Notes: generated from the letters alone by a model not told the origin. 64,000 nt of DNA from JACQQW01 sp964520655 (GCA_964520655.1 CAZFNI010000012.1:1-64000), one strand, 5' to 3'. Positions 51,837 to 60,530 are shown, numbered from the stretch's first letter. Program-made: numbers and translations.

Positions 51837-52367
51837 TTAAAGTAAATTGACCATGATCTGGTCAGCTTCCTGTTTACGCAAAGATAATAAATAACCGCGG
51901 ACCTTGATCTCGATGGGGTCGCCCAAAGGGGCATACCGGACGATCTCAATGGTCTCACCCGGGGTCAAGCCCATCTCTTCTAAGCGTTCGCTTTCCTCGA
52001 ACATAAATTGCTGTAGAACGCCGCGCTGACCGACCGCCATGGTGCTTAATGCCGCCTGGCCTTTGGCACGCGTAACTGAGTGGCCTTGACATGGACAAAT
52101 GTCCTTCACCATGATCTTTTGGGCGAGTTCCTTGCTTAAGATCACCTTTGTATCGCAGACTTTACAGATCAATGAACCGCTGTCGCTGACTTTTTCGATA
52201 ATAGACGACTCGCAAAAGCCCATTTCCCTCAGGCGATCGCAGATCCCTTCGTCTCCGCAAAGACACTCCACCTTTAAACTTGTCCGCGTACCCGCTTTAG
52301 ACAATGTTTTAGAATCAGCGTGACAGACACAGGTATCTTTCTTAATAAATTTATCCCAAAAACTCAT
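51837..52367 (-). CDS. feoA: FeoA with two tandem domains and many cysteines
   Basis: 176 residues from the ATG at 52367 (GGAGAG upstream). The second half is a standard FeoA SH3-like domain (MAVGQRGVLQQF, ERLEEMGLTPGETIEI, IEIKVRGYLLSLR). The first half is a divergent FeoA copy (LKVECLCGDEGICDRLREMGF ... KVILSKELAQKIMV, here quoted in parts) with ten cysteines in CVC, CLC, CKVC and CPC arrangements that could bind metal. FeoA stimulates FeoB. The Cys-rich first domain is uncommon. Confidence 0.88.
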   Translation of the reverse strand: MSFWDKFIKKDTCVCHADSKTLSKAGTRTSLKVECLCGDEGICDRLREMGFCESSIIEKVSDSGSLICKVCDTKVILSKELAQKIMVKDICPCQGHSVTRAKGQAALSTMAVGQRGVLQQFMFEESERLEEMGLTPGETIEIVRYAPLGDPIEIKVRGYLLSLRKQEADQIMVNLL

Positions 52368-52480
52368 GACTCTCCGCAGGAACAATCACCGCAAGGGCTC
52401 TTCCCTAATGTTTTAAATTTTCTCAATAACCTCAGGACAAGATAGATCAGGCTCAGCAAAACCAATACAGGAACGATCAA
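52364..52480 (-). CDS. FeoB-associated Cys-rich small membrane protein
   Basis: 38 residues starting from TTG at 52480 with AAGGA 7 bases upstream. One membrane helix (LIVPVLVLLSLIYLVLRLL), a basic stretch, then a C-terminal Cys cluster (SPCGDCSCGES), the pattern of FeoB-associated Cys-rich membrane proteins. Its TGA overlaps the feoA ATG (ATGA). Here it is the first gene of the feo operon rather than the usual position after feoB. Too short for routine gene calling. Confidence 0.75.
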   Translation of the reverse strand: MIVPVLVLLSLIYLVLRLLRKFKTLGKSPCGDCSCGES

Positions 52481-52498
52481 TGGACGATCCTTTTTGAA

Positions 52499-52518
52499 TT
52501 AAATACGTCAATATTTAA
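52499..52518. promoter_or_regulatory. Perfect dyad at the feo transcription start, candidate metal-repressor operator
   Basis: TTAAATA, six bases, TATTTAA: a perfect 7-6-7 inverted repeat spanning about +1 to +18 of the predicted feo transcript. Placement just downstream of the -10 element is typical for repressor sites. A Fur- or DtxR/MntR-type protein is the natural candidate; the sequence does not match a textbook Fur box exactly. Confidence 0.5.
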
Positions 52519-52522
52519 CTTA

Positions 52523-52550
52523 TTTATAGCAGATTGCGCCTTAAAGTCAA
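52523..52550 (-). promoter_or_regulatory. Promoter of the feo operon
   Basis: Minus-strand -35 TTGACT (52545-52550), 16-base spacer, -10 TATAAA (52523-52528). The predicted start near 52516 leaves a leader of about 36 bases containing the dyad and the ribosome-binding site of the Cys-rich gene. Confidence 0.65.
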
Positions 52551-52647
52551 TAGGTATTGATACGGACAGGATGTGTCGTATTTCTAAAATCTTTTGATTT
52601 GTTCCCTGGAATGATCTATACTTCAACACAAGAATTTCTATTCTTAT

Positions 52648-52723
52648 GCGCCTGTAGCTCAATTTTGGATAGAGCGAGACACTCCTAACGTCTAGGCTGA
52701 CCGTTCGATTCGGTCCAGGCGCA
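52648..52723 (+). tRNA. tRNA-Arg (anticodon CCU)
   Basis: A 76-base cloverleaf. Acceptor GCGCCTG/CAGGCGC, D-arm GCTC/GAGC, anticodon loop CTCCTAA with anticodon CCT (reads AGG), T-arm GACCG-TTCGATT-CGGTC, discriminator A. CCA is not encoded. The anticodon stem has an A31-C39 mismatch next to the loop. It is a single tRNA on the plus strand and ends one base before the stop codon of the convergent TPR gene. Confidence 0.93.
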
Positions 52724-52724
52724 C

Positions 52725-54206
52725 TTATCTTGACTGATAAGGTTCAAGCGCTTTAACATAGCCTTCAGGAGCGTTATACCCCAAGATCCTGGCTTCTTCC
52801 AAATAGCGGATCGCCCCTTTAAAATCCTTGGATTTGTAGGACAGAATGGACAAATTAACAAATGCATTGACGTGCTTGGGATCAATGCTCGTGGTTTTCA
52901 AATAAGAAGCGATCGCCTCAGCTGTCTGACCCAAAGTCGCGTAGACATTCCCCATATTATAATAGGCTTCGCTGTGTTTGGGATTGATCTCCACCGCTCT
53001 CTCATAATCATTGAGCGATTCCCGAAGTTCGCCGGCTGTTTCATTGAGATATCCCAAATTAAAGAATGCCTGGTCATTATTGGGATCGATCTTGATGACC
53101 TTCTCATACAAGCTCCTGGCACGGCTGACATCGCCTAAAGCGTTATAGATTATCCCTAAATTCAAATACGCTTTCGTCGTACGCGGGTACAGTTTCACAA
53201 TGCGGGAATAGAGGATGATGGCATTCTTGTAATCCCCCGCTTCTTTTAAACGATACGCCACATTCTGCAGGGTTTTTTCATGCTTGGGGTCCAGTTCCAA
53301 AGCTTTGCGGTAATAACGCATCGCCTGTTCATATCCTCCGACCTGCTCATATAAAAATCCCAGATTAAAATAATCGTTGGCTGAATAATTCTTGCGTTTG
53401 CTGACCTGTTCATACTCAGCAAGCATTTCTTCCCGCTTTTCCTTATATATCCTTTCCTGAGGATATTTCATGACCGCTTTACCGTAGGCTTCCATGACCC
53501 TCAAATACACATCTTCTTCGTCGGGAACAGTGCTCAACAATTGGTTGAACAAACGCACCAATTCTTCGCTGTTACCCTCGTTAATATAGATATCCCCCAA
53601 TCCGAAATACCCTTCCGCGTTCTTGGGGTACTGAACGATCGCACGTCGGTAGAGCTCTTTTGCCTCTGCCGTTTTCCCCTGCTCGAGGATTAATATGCGC
53701 GCCCAATGCTGCATGGCATCAGACGTATTGCCATGAGTAACGCGATAACCCCATAACGTTTGCTGATCCTTCCACACGCTGTTGATCTGAAGTGTCAGCA
53801 TCATCAGTCCCAGGATAAGGACATAGACCCCGATCAAAAATAAATGCCTGACCACTGCTTCCTGGGTCTTGAGGAACTTATAAAATCGTTCATAGCCTAT
53901 ACCTGCATATGCCCCAGCACCCCAGACGATCACGTATGCGACGGCATTAAATGCGCTAAAGACACCGGATGCCCACACATAGGCATGACCTGGGAATAAG
54001 GCAAATAACAATGCCCCGATCAAAGAGGCCCTTACGCCGACTTTCAGCTGCAGGTAAACATACAACGCAAAAACCATGAAAATATGTAACACTAAAACCA
54101 GCGGCTCTACCCATGACTGGAATGAATTAATGATGATCGAATAATTAGCAGCAATAACTATAAGGATAAGGACGAAGATCGCCGGAAGGAACTTTTTTGG
54201 CTGCAT
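52725..54206 (-). CDS. Membrane TPR protein (truncated TMTC-like)
   Basis: 493 residues. Four to five membrane helices (1-150) followed by about nine TPR units (for example YFGLGDIYINEGNSEELV, YFNLGFLYEQVGGYEQAM, YLNLGIIYNALGDVSRA, YYNMGNVYATLGQTAEAI). The junction (SVWKDQQTLWGYRV) resembles that between membrane and TPR parts of TMTC-like proteins, but the catalytic N-terminal half with the DD motif is missing. Probably a scaffold rather than an enzyme; function unknown. The stop at 52725 abuts the tRNA gene on the other strand. The ATG overlaps the apt stop by one base. Confidence 0.75.
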   Translation of the reverse strand: MQPKKFLPAIFVLILIVIAANYSIIINSFQSWVEPLVLVLHIFMVFALYVYLQLKVGVRASLIGALLFALFPGHAYVWASGVFSAFNAVAYVIVWGAGAYAGIGYERFYKFLKTQEAVVRHLFLIGVYVLILGLMMLTLQINSVWKDQQTLWGYRVTHGNTSDAMQHWARILILEQGKTAEAKELYRRAIVQYPKNAEGYFGLGDIYINEGNSEELVRLFNQLLSTVPDEEDVYLRVMEAYGKAVMKYPQERIYKEKREEMLAEYEQVSKRKNYSANDYFNLGFLYEQVGGYEQAMRYYRKALELDPKHEKTLQNVAYRLKEAGDYKNAIILYSRIVKLYPRTTKAYLNLGIIYNALGDVSRARSLYEKVIKIDPNNDQAFFNLGYLNETAGELRESLNDYERAVEINPKHSEAYYNMGNVYATLGQTAEAIASYLKTTSIDPKHVNAFVNLSILSYKSKDFKGAIRYLEEARILGYNAPEGYVKALEPYQSR

Positions 54207-54727
54207 CAGTACTGAATAAGCGAATGGACCGGGAACCCTTTAAGCTTAGATTTCCCTTTTAAGAATTTCAATTCAATGATAAAAGCAACACCTATCAATT
54301 TTGCACTTTGGCTTTTAAGCAGATCAAGAACAGCCCTGACCGTACCGCCAGTCGCCAAAAGATCATCAACGACCAAAACCCTGGCCCCTTTGACGATGGC
54401 ATCTTCATGCATCTCTAATGTGTCGGTGCCATATTCCAACTGATAAGTAATGCTTGTCGTTTTATAAGGAAGCTTGCCTTTTTTGCGGACCGGAATAAAA
54501 CCAGCCCCCAATTTATATGCCAATGCAGCCCCAAAGATAAAACCACGGGCCTCAACACCGACGACATATTCTACTTTCTTTCCCTTATATTTTAACGCCA
54601 GCGCATCAATCGTCTTTTTGAAAGCTGCTGGATGTTTCAATAAAGTGGAAATATCCTTAAAAATGATCCCTTTTTTAGGGAAGTCTGGAATATCACGGAT
54701 ATGTTTTTTAAGGTCATTGACGGTCAT
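54206..54727 (-). CDS. apt: Adenine phosphoribosyltransferase
   Basis: 173 residues from the ATG at 54727 (MTVNDLKKHIRDIPDFPKKG); the longer frame from 54805 lies inside the upstream gene. The PRPP-binding loop VLVVDDLLATGGT, the N-terminal IIFKDISTLL and VGVEARGFIFG are family signatures. It salvages adenine to AMP. Downstream of the LacI-like gene by one base. Confidence 0.95.
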   Translation of the reverse strand: MTVNDLKKHIRDIPDFPKKGIIFKDISTLLKHPAAFKKTIDALALKYKGKKVEYVVGVEARGFIFGAALAYKLGAGFIPVRKKGKLPYKTTSITYQLEYGTDTLEMHEDAIVKGARVLVVDDLLATGGTVRAVLDLLKSQSAKLIGVAFIIELKFLKGKSKLKGFPVHSLIQY

Positions 54728-54728
54728 A

Positions 54729-55583
54729 CTAAAGATCTCCCATCGACTTAGCCCGAACAAAACGCGCTGGCAACACTTCTTTGACAGGAAGCTTGGCTTT
54801 GCCATGGCTGATCTGATACAACATCTCCAAACCTAAACGTCCCATTTCAACCAACGGTTGGGCGACAGTGGCCAGCTTGATCGGCGAGTGCGTATTAAGC
54901 GGATTATCATCAAAACCGCAAACAGCCAATTCTTGAGGGACAGCGATCTTTTTTGTTTTAGCCACGTCCAATACTTCCAGCGCCATGACGTCAGACGCTG
55001 CAAAGATAGCCGTTGGACGGTCTTTTATTTTCAGCAGGTCCTGTGTTGCCTGGCGTGCTGGAGTCCTTAAGAAACCACCTATCTTGACATACCTCTTATC
55101 TGGAGTGATATTATGCTTCTTTAACGCATCATTATACCCCTCCAACCTGGAACTGCCCGCCTGTGTCGAGAGATCCCCGGCAATCGTCGCGATCTTGGTA
55201 TGACCAAGCTTGATGAATTCTTCAACAACATTGTAAGCCGCTTTGTAATTATTCACGGCAATATAATTGATCGGCTCGGAAATAATATTATTCAAAACCA
55301 AACACGGCATGCCGCGCATGATGGCCTTCTTGACGATCTCCAGGTCATTATCGATATCCGCGAATAAAACACCGTCCACATGCTTACGGTCAAGCAGCGT
55401 CGCATCAAGCCAGGAGGAATGATCCTGACGGTCAGTGATATGCACGAGGAAATCCACATTCAAACGGGAGGCCGCCAGATTGACGCCTTTGGTGATCTCG
55501 CCTGTATAGTATGCGTGAAAGATATCTTCAAACCGGGGCAAGATCAGGACATAGATTGGTTTTCTTTTTAAAGCCGCCGCCAT
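54729..55583 (-). CDS. LacI-type sugar/effector-binding domain without HTH
   Basis: 284 residues. The whole chain is a periplasmic-binding-protein-like fold of the LacI/GalR regulators: start PIYVLILPRFEDIFHAYYTGEI, hinge-region VEEFIKLGHTKIATIAGD, ASDVMALEVLDVAKTK, VCGFDDNPLNTHSPIKLATV. The ~60-residue N-terminal HTH and hinge helix are absent, and there is no signal peptide, so it is neither a standard repressor nor an exported binding protein. The ATG overlaps the sigma factor stop by one base (TAATG), and an in-frame upstream extension would enter the sigma gene. It may be an effector sensor acting by protein contact; that is speculative. Confidence 0.8.
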   Translation of the reverse strand: MAAALKRKPIYVLILPRFEDIFHAYYTGEITKGVNLAASRLNVDFLVHITDRQDHSSWLDATLLDRKHVDGVLFADIDNDLEIVKKAIMRGMPCLVLNNIISEPINYIAVNNYKAAYNVVEEFIKLGHTKIATIAGDLSTQAGSSRLEGYNDALKKHNITPDKRYVKIGGFLRTPARQATQDLLKIKDRPTAIFAASDVMALEVLDVAKTKKIAVPQELAVCGFDDNPLNTHSPIKLATVAQPLVEMGRLGLEMLYQISHGKAKLPVKEVLPARFVRAKSMGDL

Positions 55584-56407
55584 TACTTTTCCTCCCCCTG
55601 CGATTCTTTTTCGTTTAAGAACTTCTTTAGCTTCTTGATGGTCAGTTCCTGGATCTGACGGACGCGTTCACGGGAAATACTAAGCTTCTTGGCGATCTCC
55701 GACAGGGTATGCTCCACCCCATCCTCGCCCAAGCCATAGCGCATTTCTATGATGGTGCGTTCGCGCTCATCTAACCAATTCAGCAAAGACTGGGCGCGCT
55801 CCTTATTCAAGAACATTTCCACCGACGCGTCAGGAGCTGCCATCGATTCATCTTCGATGATGTCCTTGATCTGACCTTCACCATCCTCGCCTAATGGGGC
55901 ATCAAGGCTTGACATTTTAGTGATCGCCCCTTCAAGCTCACGAACCTTATCAACGGAGACCTTTAATTTCTTGGCGATCTCGGCAACGCTTGGACGGCGC
56001 CGCAGCGCGTGGGTCAATTTCTCGACCATCTTGCGGTATTTCATGATCTCTTCGTTAAGATAGACGGGAACACGGATCATTTTCCCCTGATCGATGATCG
56101 CGCGGGAGATCCCCTGCTTGATCCACCAGGCCGCGTATGTCGAGAAACGAAAACCTTTATCAGGGTCGAATTTATCCACCCCGCGCATCAGTCCAATATT
56201 ACCTTCCTCGATCAAATCACTTAAAGAGATCCCTAGATTGGTATAACGCTTGGCAATGCTGATAACAAGCCTCAAATTCGACTTGATCATCGCGTCGCGC
56301 GCCGTCTTATCCCCTTTTTGGATACGCTTGGCCAGCTCAACTTCTTGCGCGGCCGTCAACAGCGGGATATTCTTGATCTCTTTTAAGTAGACTTTAATCG
56401 GGTCCAT
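55583..56407 (-). CDS. Group 2 sigma70-family RNA polymerase sigma factor
   Basis: 274 residues. No region 1.1; region 1.2 (DPIKVYLKEIKNIPLL), region 2 (LRLVISIAKRYTNLGISL, DLIEEGNIGLMRGVDKFD, then FRFSTYAAWWIKQGISRAI), region 3 (RRRPSVAEIAKKLKVS) and region 4 HTH (LSEIAKKLSISRERVRQIQ) all present. These are the residues used for -10 and -35 recognition in RpoD/RpoS-type factors. At this size it is more like RpoS/SigB-group alternative factors than the essential RpoD, which is usually longer. Co-transcribed with ppdK and the LacI-like gene. Confidence 0.9.
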   Translation of the reverse strand: MDPIKVYLKEIKNIPLLTAAQEVELAKRIQKGDKTARDAMIKSNLRLVISIAKRYTNLGISLSDLIEEGNIGLMRGVDKFDPDKGFRFSTYAAWWIKQGISRAIIDQGKMIRVPVYLNEEIMKYRKMVEKLTHALRRRPSVAEIAKKLKVSVDKVRELEGAITKMSSLDAPLGEDGEGQIKDIIEDESMAAPDASVEMFLNKERAQSLLNWLDERERTIIEMRYGLGEDGVEHTLSEIAKKLSISRERVRQIQELTIKKLKKFLNEKESQGEEK

Positions 56408-56435
56408 TATTTCCCTTTGTTTGAAGGGTTATTGA

Positions 56436-59201
56436 TTACTTTGCCTTCTTTTTCGATTCGATCGCCGCCTGCGCCGCCGCTAAACGGGCGATAGGCACGC
56501 GGTACGGTGAACAAGATACGTAATTCATCCCGGCCTTGTGGCAGAATTTCACGCTTTGGGCTTCACCGCCGTGTTCCCCGCAAATACCAACTTTTAAATT
56601 CTTGCGGGTGGAACGACCGCGCTCAATACCCCACTTGACGAGCATCCCGACGCCGCTTTGATCCAGACTTTGGAATGGATCATCACGCAGAATGCCTTTA
56701 CCCCCATCTTTCTCCGTTGCGACATATACCGGAAGGAAGCGGCCGGCATCGTCGCGGGAAAGACCTAAGGTCATCTGTGTCAAATCATTGGTACCGAAGC
56801 TGAAGAACTCCGCAACTTCTGCTAATTGATCCGCCAGCAGGGCCGCACGCGGGATCTCGATCATGGTCCCAACCAAATAAGGTAGTTTCACCTTAGCAGT
56901 TTTGATCAAACGATCAGCCACAAGCCTTGTCTGCTGTTCTAGAATACTAAGCTCTTTTTTATCAATGGTCAAGGGGTGCATGATCTCAGGATAAACCTTG
57001 ATGCCTTCCTTAACGCATTGGATCGCTGCTTCAATGATCGCGGTGGTCTGCATTTCCAGAATTTCCGGATAGGTGATCGACAAACGGCAGCCGCGGTGAC
57101 CAAGCATGGGGTTTGATTCATGCAGTTGTTCGCAGCGGTGACGGATCTTATCCGGGGAAATGCCCGTGACCTTGCTTAATTTCTCAACACCCGCGTTGTC
57201 CTTCGGAGTGAACTCATGCAGCGGCGGATCGATCAAACGGATCGTGACCGGCTTGCCGTTCATGGCCTTGAATATGCCATAGAAATCATTGCGTTGGAAC
57301 GGCAGCAATTTCGCTAAAGCGCCTTTTCTGGATTCCACTGTATCCGCAACGATCATTTCCTGGATGGCCAGACGGCGTTCCTCTGTATCGAAGAACATGT
57401 GTTCTGTGCGGCACAACCCGATCCCTTCAGCCCCCATCTTGATGGCATTCTCGGCATCATAAGGTGTGTCAGCATTGGTACGCACATTGATCGTACGGAA
57501 CGTGTCCGCCCACTTTAAGACAGTGTAGTAGCTTTGAGGTAATTCCGGTTCCTTCAACGGAAGATCGCCGACAAAGATATCACCTGCAGAACCATCGAGA
57601 GTGATGTACTCACCATGCTTGACCGTCTTGCCATGGATAGTAAACTGTTTTGCTTCATAATTGATATTCAACGCTTCGCATCCAACGATACAGCATTTCC
57701 CCCAACCGCGGGCAACGACAGCCGCGTGTGATGTTTTCCCGCCGGTGGCCGTCAAGATACCTTTGGCTGCGTGCATACCGCCGACATCTTCAGGGCTTGT
57801 CTCTTTACGGACCAAAATGACCTTCTCGCCTTTATGCGCTAATTTCTCGGCCTCTTCAGCGGTGAACACAACCTTACCGGAAGCAGCGCCTGGAACAGCA
57901 TTGATACCGGAACCGATCTTGGCATTTTTTAATTGCTCAGCCGTGGTCCTCTTGGTGTCAATGACCGGATAGAATAAACGTTCAATATCATCGGAATTGA
58001 TACGACCTACCGCTTGTTCCTTTGTCAGAACAGGTTTAACCGCCATAGCGGCATATTTCTTGGGCAAATACCCCTTCTTGACCAAGTCATTGGCTTGAGC
58101 CTTGCTTAACAAAGGCTTGGTGGCGTGATCCAAGGCGATCTGGAATGCTGCCGACGGAGAACGTTTTCCCGTGCGGCACTGAAGCATGTATAATTTTTCA
58201 TCTTCGATCGTGAATTCCAGGTCCTGCATTTCCTTATAATAGGATTCCAAGATCGCGCGTACGGCGCATAATTGATCATACGCCTTCGGCATGGTCTGCT
58301 GCAAGGTTTCCAATTTCAGCGGCGTACGGATACCGGCAACGACGTCTTCGCCTTGAGCGTTGATCAAGTAATCGCCGTAGAAAATATTCTCGCCGGTATT
58401 CGGGTCTCTGGTAAAACATACGCCTGTACCGCTGTTCTCACCCTTGTTGCCGAACACCATTTGCACGACGTTTACGGCCGTCCCTTTGAGGTCTGTGATC
58501 TTCTCAACGCGGCGGTAGGTCTGGGCCTTTTCCGCTTCCCAGCTATTGAAGACCGCCATGATCGCACCCCACAACTGTTTCCAGGGATCTTGGGGAAAGT
58601 CTTCCTTTTTATTCAATTTATAGAAAGCCTTGAATTGATCACACAATTCCTTGAGCTTTTCAGCAGGGATCTCAGGATCGTTCTTTACGCCGATCTGATG
58701 CTTCATCTCATGCAGCATGTCTTCCATCGGCTGCTTGGAGAGCCCCATGGCTGTCGAGGAATACATTTGGATGAAACGGCGGTACGCATCATAAGCGAAA
58801 CGCGGATTGCCGGTTTTCTTCGCTAAACCCTCGACGGATTTATCATTTAACCCTAAATTCAAAATAGTTTCCAACATCCCCGGCATGGAACGCGCCGCAC
58901 CGGAACGGACGGAGATCAACAAAGGATCATTAGCGTCGCCTAACTTCTTGCCCGTGACCTTTTCTAATTTCACAACAGCGTCGCGCACTTCTTTTTCCAA
59001 GCCTTTAGGCAGCTTGCGGCCTAACTTATAATATTCTTCGCAGGTTTGGATACTGACCGTAAAACCCGCCGGAACACTGATACCGATCGAGGTCATTTCC
59101 ATCAACCCTACGCCTTTACCGCCCAACACATTCTTTGTAAGATCTGAACCCTTCGCTTCCGCTTTTCCAGCGCCGTATGAAAATACATGCTTGTTTGCCA
59201 T
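56436..59201 (-). CDS. ppdK: Pyruvate, phosphate dikinase
   Basis: 921 residues, full length. The N-terminal ATP-grasp domain (VFSYGAGKAEAKG, GGKGVGLMEM, SVRSGAARSMPGMLET), the swivelling His domain with GGKTSHAAVVARG (His near 492) and the C-terminal PEP/pyruvate barrel (MIEIPRAALLAD, FFSFGTNDLTQMT, CGEHGGE near 873). It interconverts ATP, Pi and pyruvate with AMP, PPi and PEP. The reversible reaction serves glycolysis and gluconeogenesis in many fermenting anaerobes. Start supported by AAAGGCAG upstream. Confidence 0.97.
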   Translation of the reverse strand: MANKHVFSYGAGKAEAKGSDLTKNVLGGKGVGLMEMTSIGISVPAGFTVSIQTCEEYYKLGRKLPKGLEKEVRDAVVKLEKVTGKKLGDANDPLLISVRSGAARSMPGMLETILNLGLNDKSVEGLAKKTGNPRFAYDAYRRFIQMYSSTAMGLSKQPMEDMLHEMKHQIGVKNDPEIPAEKLKELCDQFKAFYKLNKKEDFPQDPWKQLWGAIMAVFNSWEAEKAQTYRRVEKITDLKGTAVNVVQMVFGNKGENSGTGVCFTRDPNTGENIFYGDYLINAQGEDVVAGIRTPLKLETLQQTMPKAYDQLCAVRAILESYYKEMQDLEFTIEDEKLYMLQCRTGKRSPSAAFQIALDHATKPLLSKAQANDLVKKGYLPKKYAAMAVKPVLTKEQAVGRINSDDIERLFYPVIDTKRTTAEQLKNAKIGSGINAVPGAASGKVVFTAEEAEKLAHKGEKVILVRKETSPEDVGGMHAAKGILTATGGKTSHAAVVARGWGKCCIVGCEALNINYEAKQFTIHGKTVKHGEYITLDGSAGDIFVGDLPLKEPELPQSYYTVLKWADTFRTINVRTNADTPYDAENAIKMGAEGIGLCRTEHMFFDTEERRLAIQEMIVADTVESRKGALAKLLPFQRNDFYGIFKAMNGKPVTIRLIDPPLHEFTPKDNAGVEKLSKVTGISPDKIRHRCEQLHESNPMLGHRGCRLSITYPEILEMQTTAIIEAAIQCVKEGIKVYPEIMHPLTIDKKELSILEQQTRLVADRLIKTAKVKLPYLVGTMIEIPRAALLADQLAEVAEFFSFGTNDLTQMTLGLSRDDAGRFLPVYVATEKDGGKGILRDDPFQSLDQSGVGMLVKWGIERGRSTRKNLKVGICGEHGGEAQSVKFCHKAGMNYVSCSPYRVPIARLAAAQAAIESKKKAK

Positions 59202-59228
59202 TGCAACTGCCTTTCTTTTTACCGTTTG

Positions 59229-60530
59229 CTATAAACGTTCTTTAATATATTTGTACAAATGATCAAGGGAAACGCGCTCCTGTTTCATAGTGTCGCGGTC
59301 CCGGACGGTGACCTGTTTATCTTCTAAGGATTGCACATCGACGGTGACGCAAAATACCGTGCCGACCTCATCCTGACGGCGATACAGCTTCCCGATCGCA
59401 GCGGAATCATCATACACACAAACAATATCTTTTTGAAGCTCTGATTTGATTTTCTTGGCCAGGCTGACGATCCCTTCGTTCTTCTTTAACAATGGAAGAA
59501 CAGCAACCTTGATCGGCGCCAATTTGGGATGGAATTTCATGACCACGCGAGTCTGCTCATTGACCGTTTCTTCATGATAGGCGTCGACTAAGAACGCCAG
59601 CGTGCCGCGGTCGCAGCCGCCGGAAGGTTCGATGACATGAGGATAAAATTTCTCATTGGTGACGGGATCGTGGTACATCAGATCCTGACCGGAGAACTGG
59701 GCATGCTGCTTAAGATCATAATCGCCGCGATTGGCAATGCCTTCCAATTCCGATAACCCGAATGGAAATTCGTATTCAACGTCCGTGCAGCCGGCGGCAT
59801 AATGTGCCAGCTCTTCCTTGCCGTGGACGCGTAATTTTAAATTCTCTTTTTTGATCCCTAGATCCAGATACCATTGATACCGCGCCTTGATCCATTCGTC
59901 ATACTTGGCAGCCGCATCTTCGGGACGGCAGAAATACTCAATTTCCATCTGTTCAAATTCTCTGGTGCGGAAAGTAAAATTTCCCGGCGTTATCTCATTG
60001 CGGAATGATTTACCGATCTGGGCGATCCCAAACGGCAGTTTGCGGTGGGTCGCGTCGACCACATTGGGAAAATTGACAAAAATACCCTGAGCTGTCTCCG
60101 GGCGCAAATAGACGACCGACGAAGAATCCTCCATCGCCCCCACGCTGGTCTTAAGCATCAGATTGAACGCGCGCGGTTCGGTGAATTCATTGGCCCCGCA
60201 ATTAGGGCATTTGCCTTTCAGGTGGTCCTGACGGAAACGGCGTTTGCACTTTTTACAATCTACTAACACGTCGGTAAAATTATCCGTGTGTCCAGATGCC
60301 TTCCAGGTCATCGGATGCATTAAAATGCTGGCATCCAGTCCGACGACATCCTCGCGGTGATGCACGACCGCCTGCCACCAGGCTGCTTTGACATTGCGTT
60401 TAAGTTCAGCACCCATAGGACCATAGTCCCAGGCACCGCTTAAACCGCCATAAATTTCACTTGATTGGAAGATAAAACCGCGGCGTTTACAAACCGCAAC
60501 GATCTTATCCATAAGAGTTGTTTCTGCCAT
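59229..60530 (-). CDS. glyS: Glycyl-tRNA synthetase (single-chain, dimeric type)
   Basis: 433 residues from MAETTLMDKIV at 60530; a TTG further up at 60569 falls inside the promoter -35 box and is not used. Class II motifs are present (FRNEITPGNFTFRTREFEQ) and RPETAQGIFVNF is family-specific. Zinc-ribbon-like Cys pairs (CKKCKRRF, CPNCG) follow the insertion. The C-terminal anticodon-binding domain begins near 340 (PIKVAVLPLLKKNEG). This is the alpha2 type, not the alpha2beta2 type of most proteobacteria. Confidence 0.95.
   Translation of the reverse strand: MAETTLMDKIVAVCKRRGFIFQSSEIYGGLSGAWDYGPMGAELKRNVKAAWWQAVVHHREDVVGLDASILMHPMTWKASGHTDNFTDVLVDCKKCKRRFRQDHLKGKCPNCGANEFTEPRAFNLMLKTSVGAMEDSSSVVYLRPETAQGIFVNFPNVVDATHRKLPFGIAQIGKSFRNEITPGNFTFRTREFEQMEIEYFCRPEDAAAKYDEWIKARYQWYLDLGIKKENLKLRVHGKEELAHYAAGCTDVEYEFPFGLSELEGIANRGDYDLKQHAQFSGQDLMYHDPVTNEKFYPHVIEPSGGCDRGTLAFLVDAYHEETVNEQTRVVMKFHPKLAPIKVAVLPLLKKNEGIVSLAKKIKSELQKDIVCVYDDSAAIGKLYRRQDEVGTVFCVTVDVQSLEDKQVTVRDRDTMKQERVSLDHLYKYIKERL

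Noticed and set aside
52477..52662. 61-residue minus-strand frame before the feo operon
   Set aside because: It overlaps the feo promoter and the tRNA gene, has no ribosome-binding site and no recognisable features; the 38-residue TTG-started frame is better supported.
58272..58826. 184-residue plus-strand frame
   Set aside because: Fully antisense to the well-conserved ppdK coding region; no ribosome-binding site, no recognisable domain.
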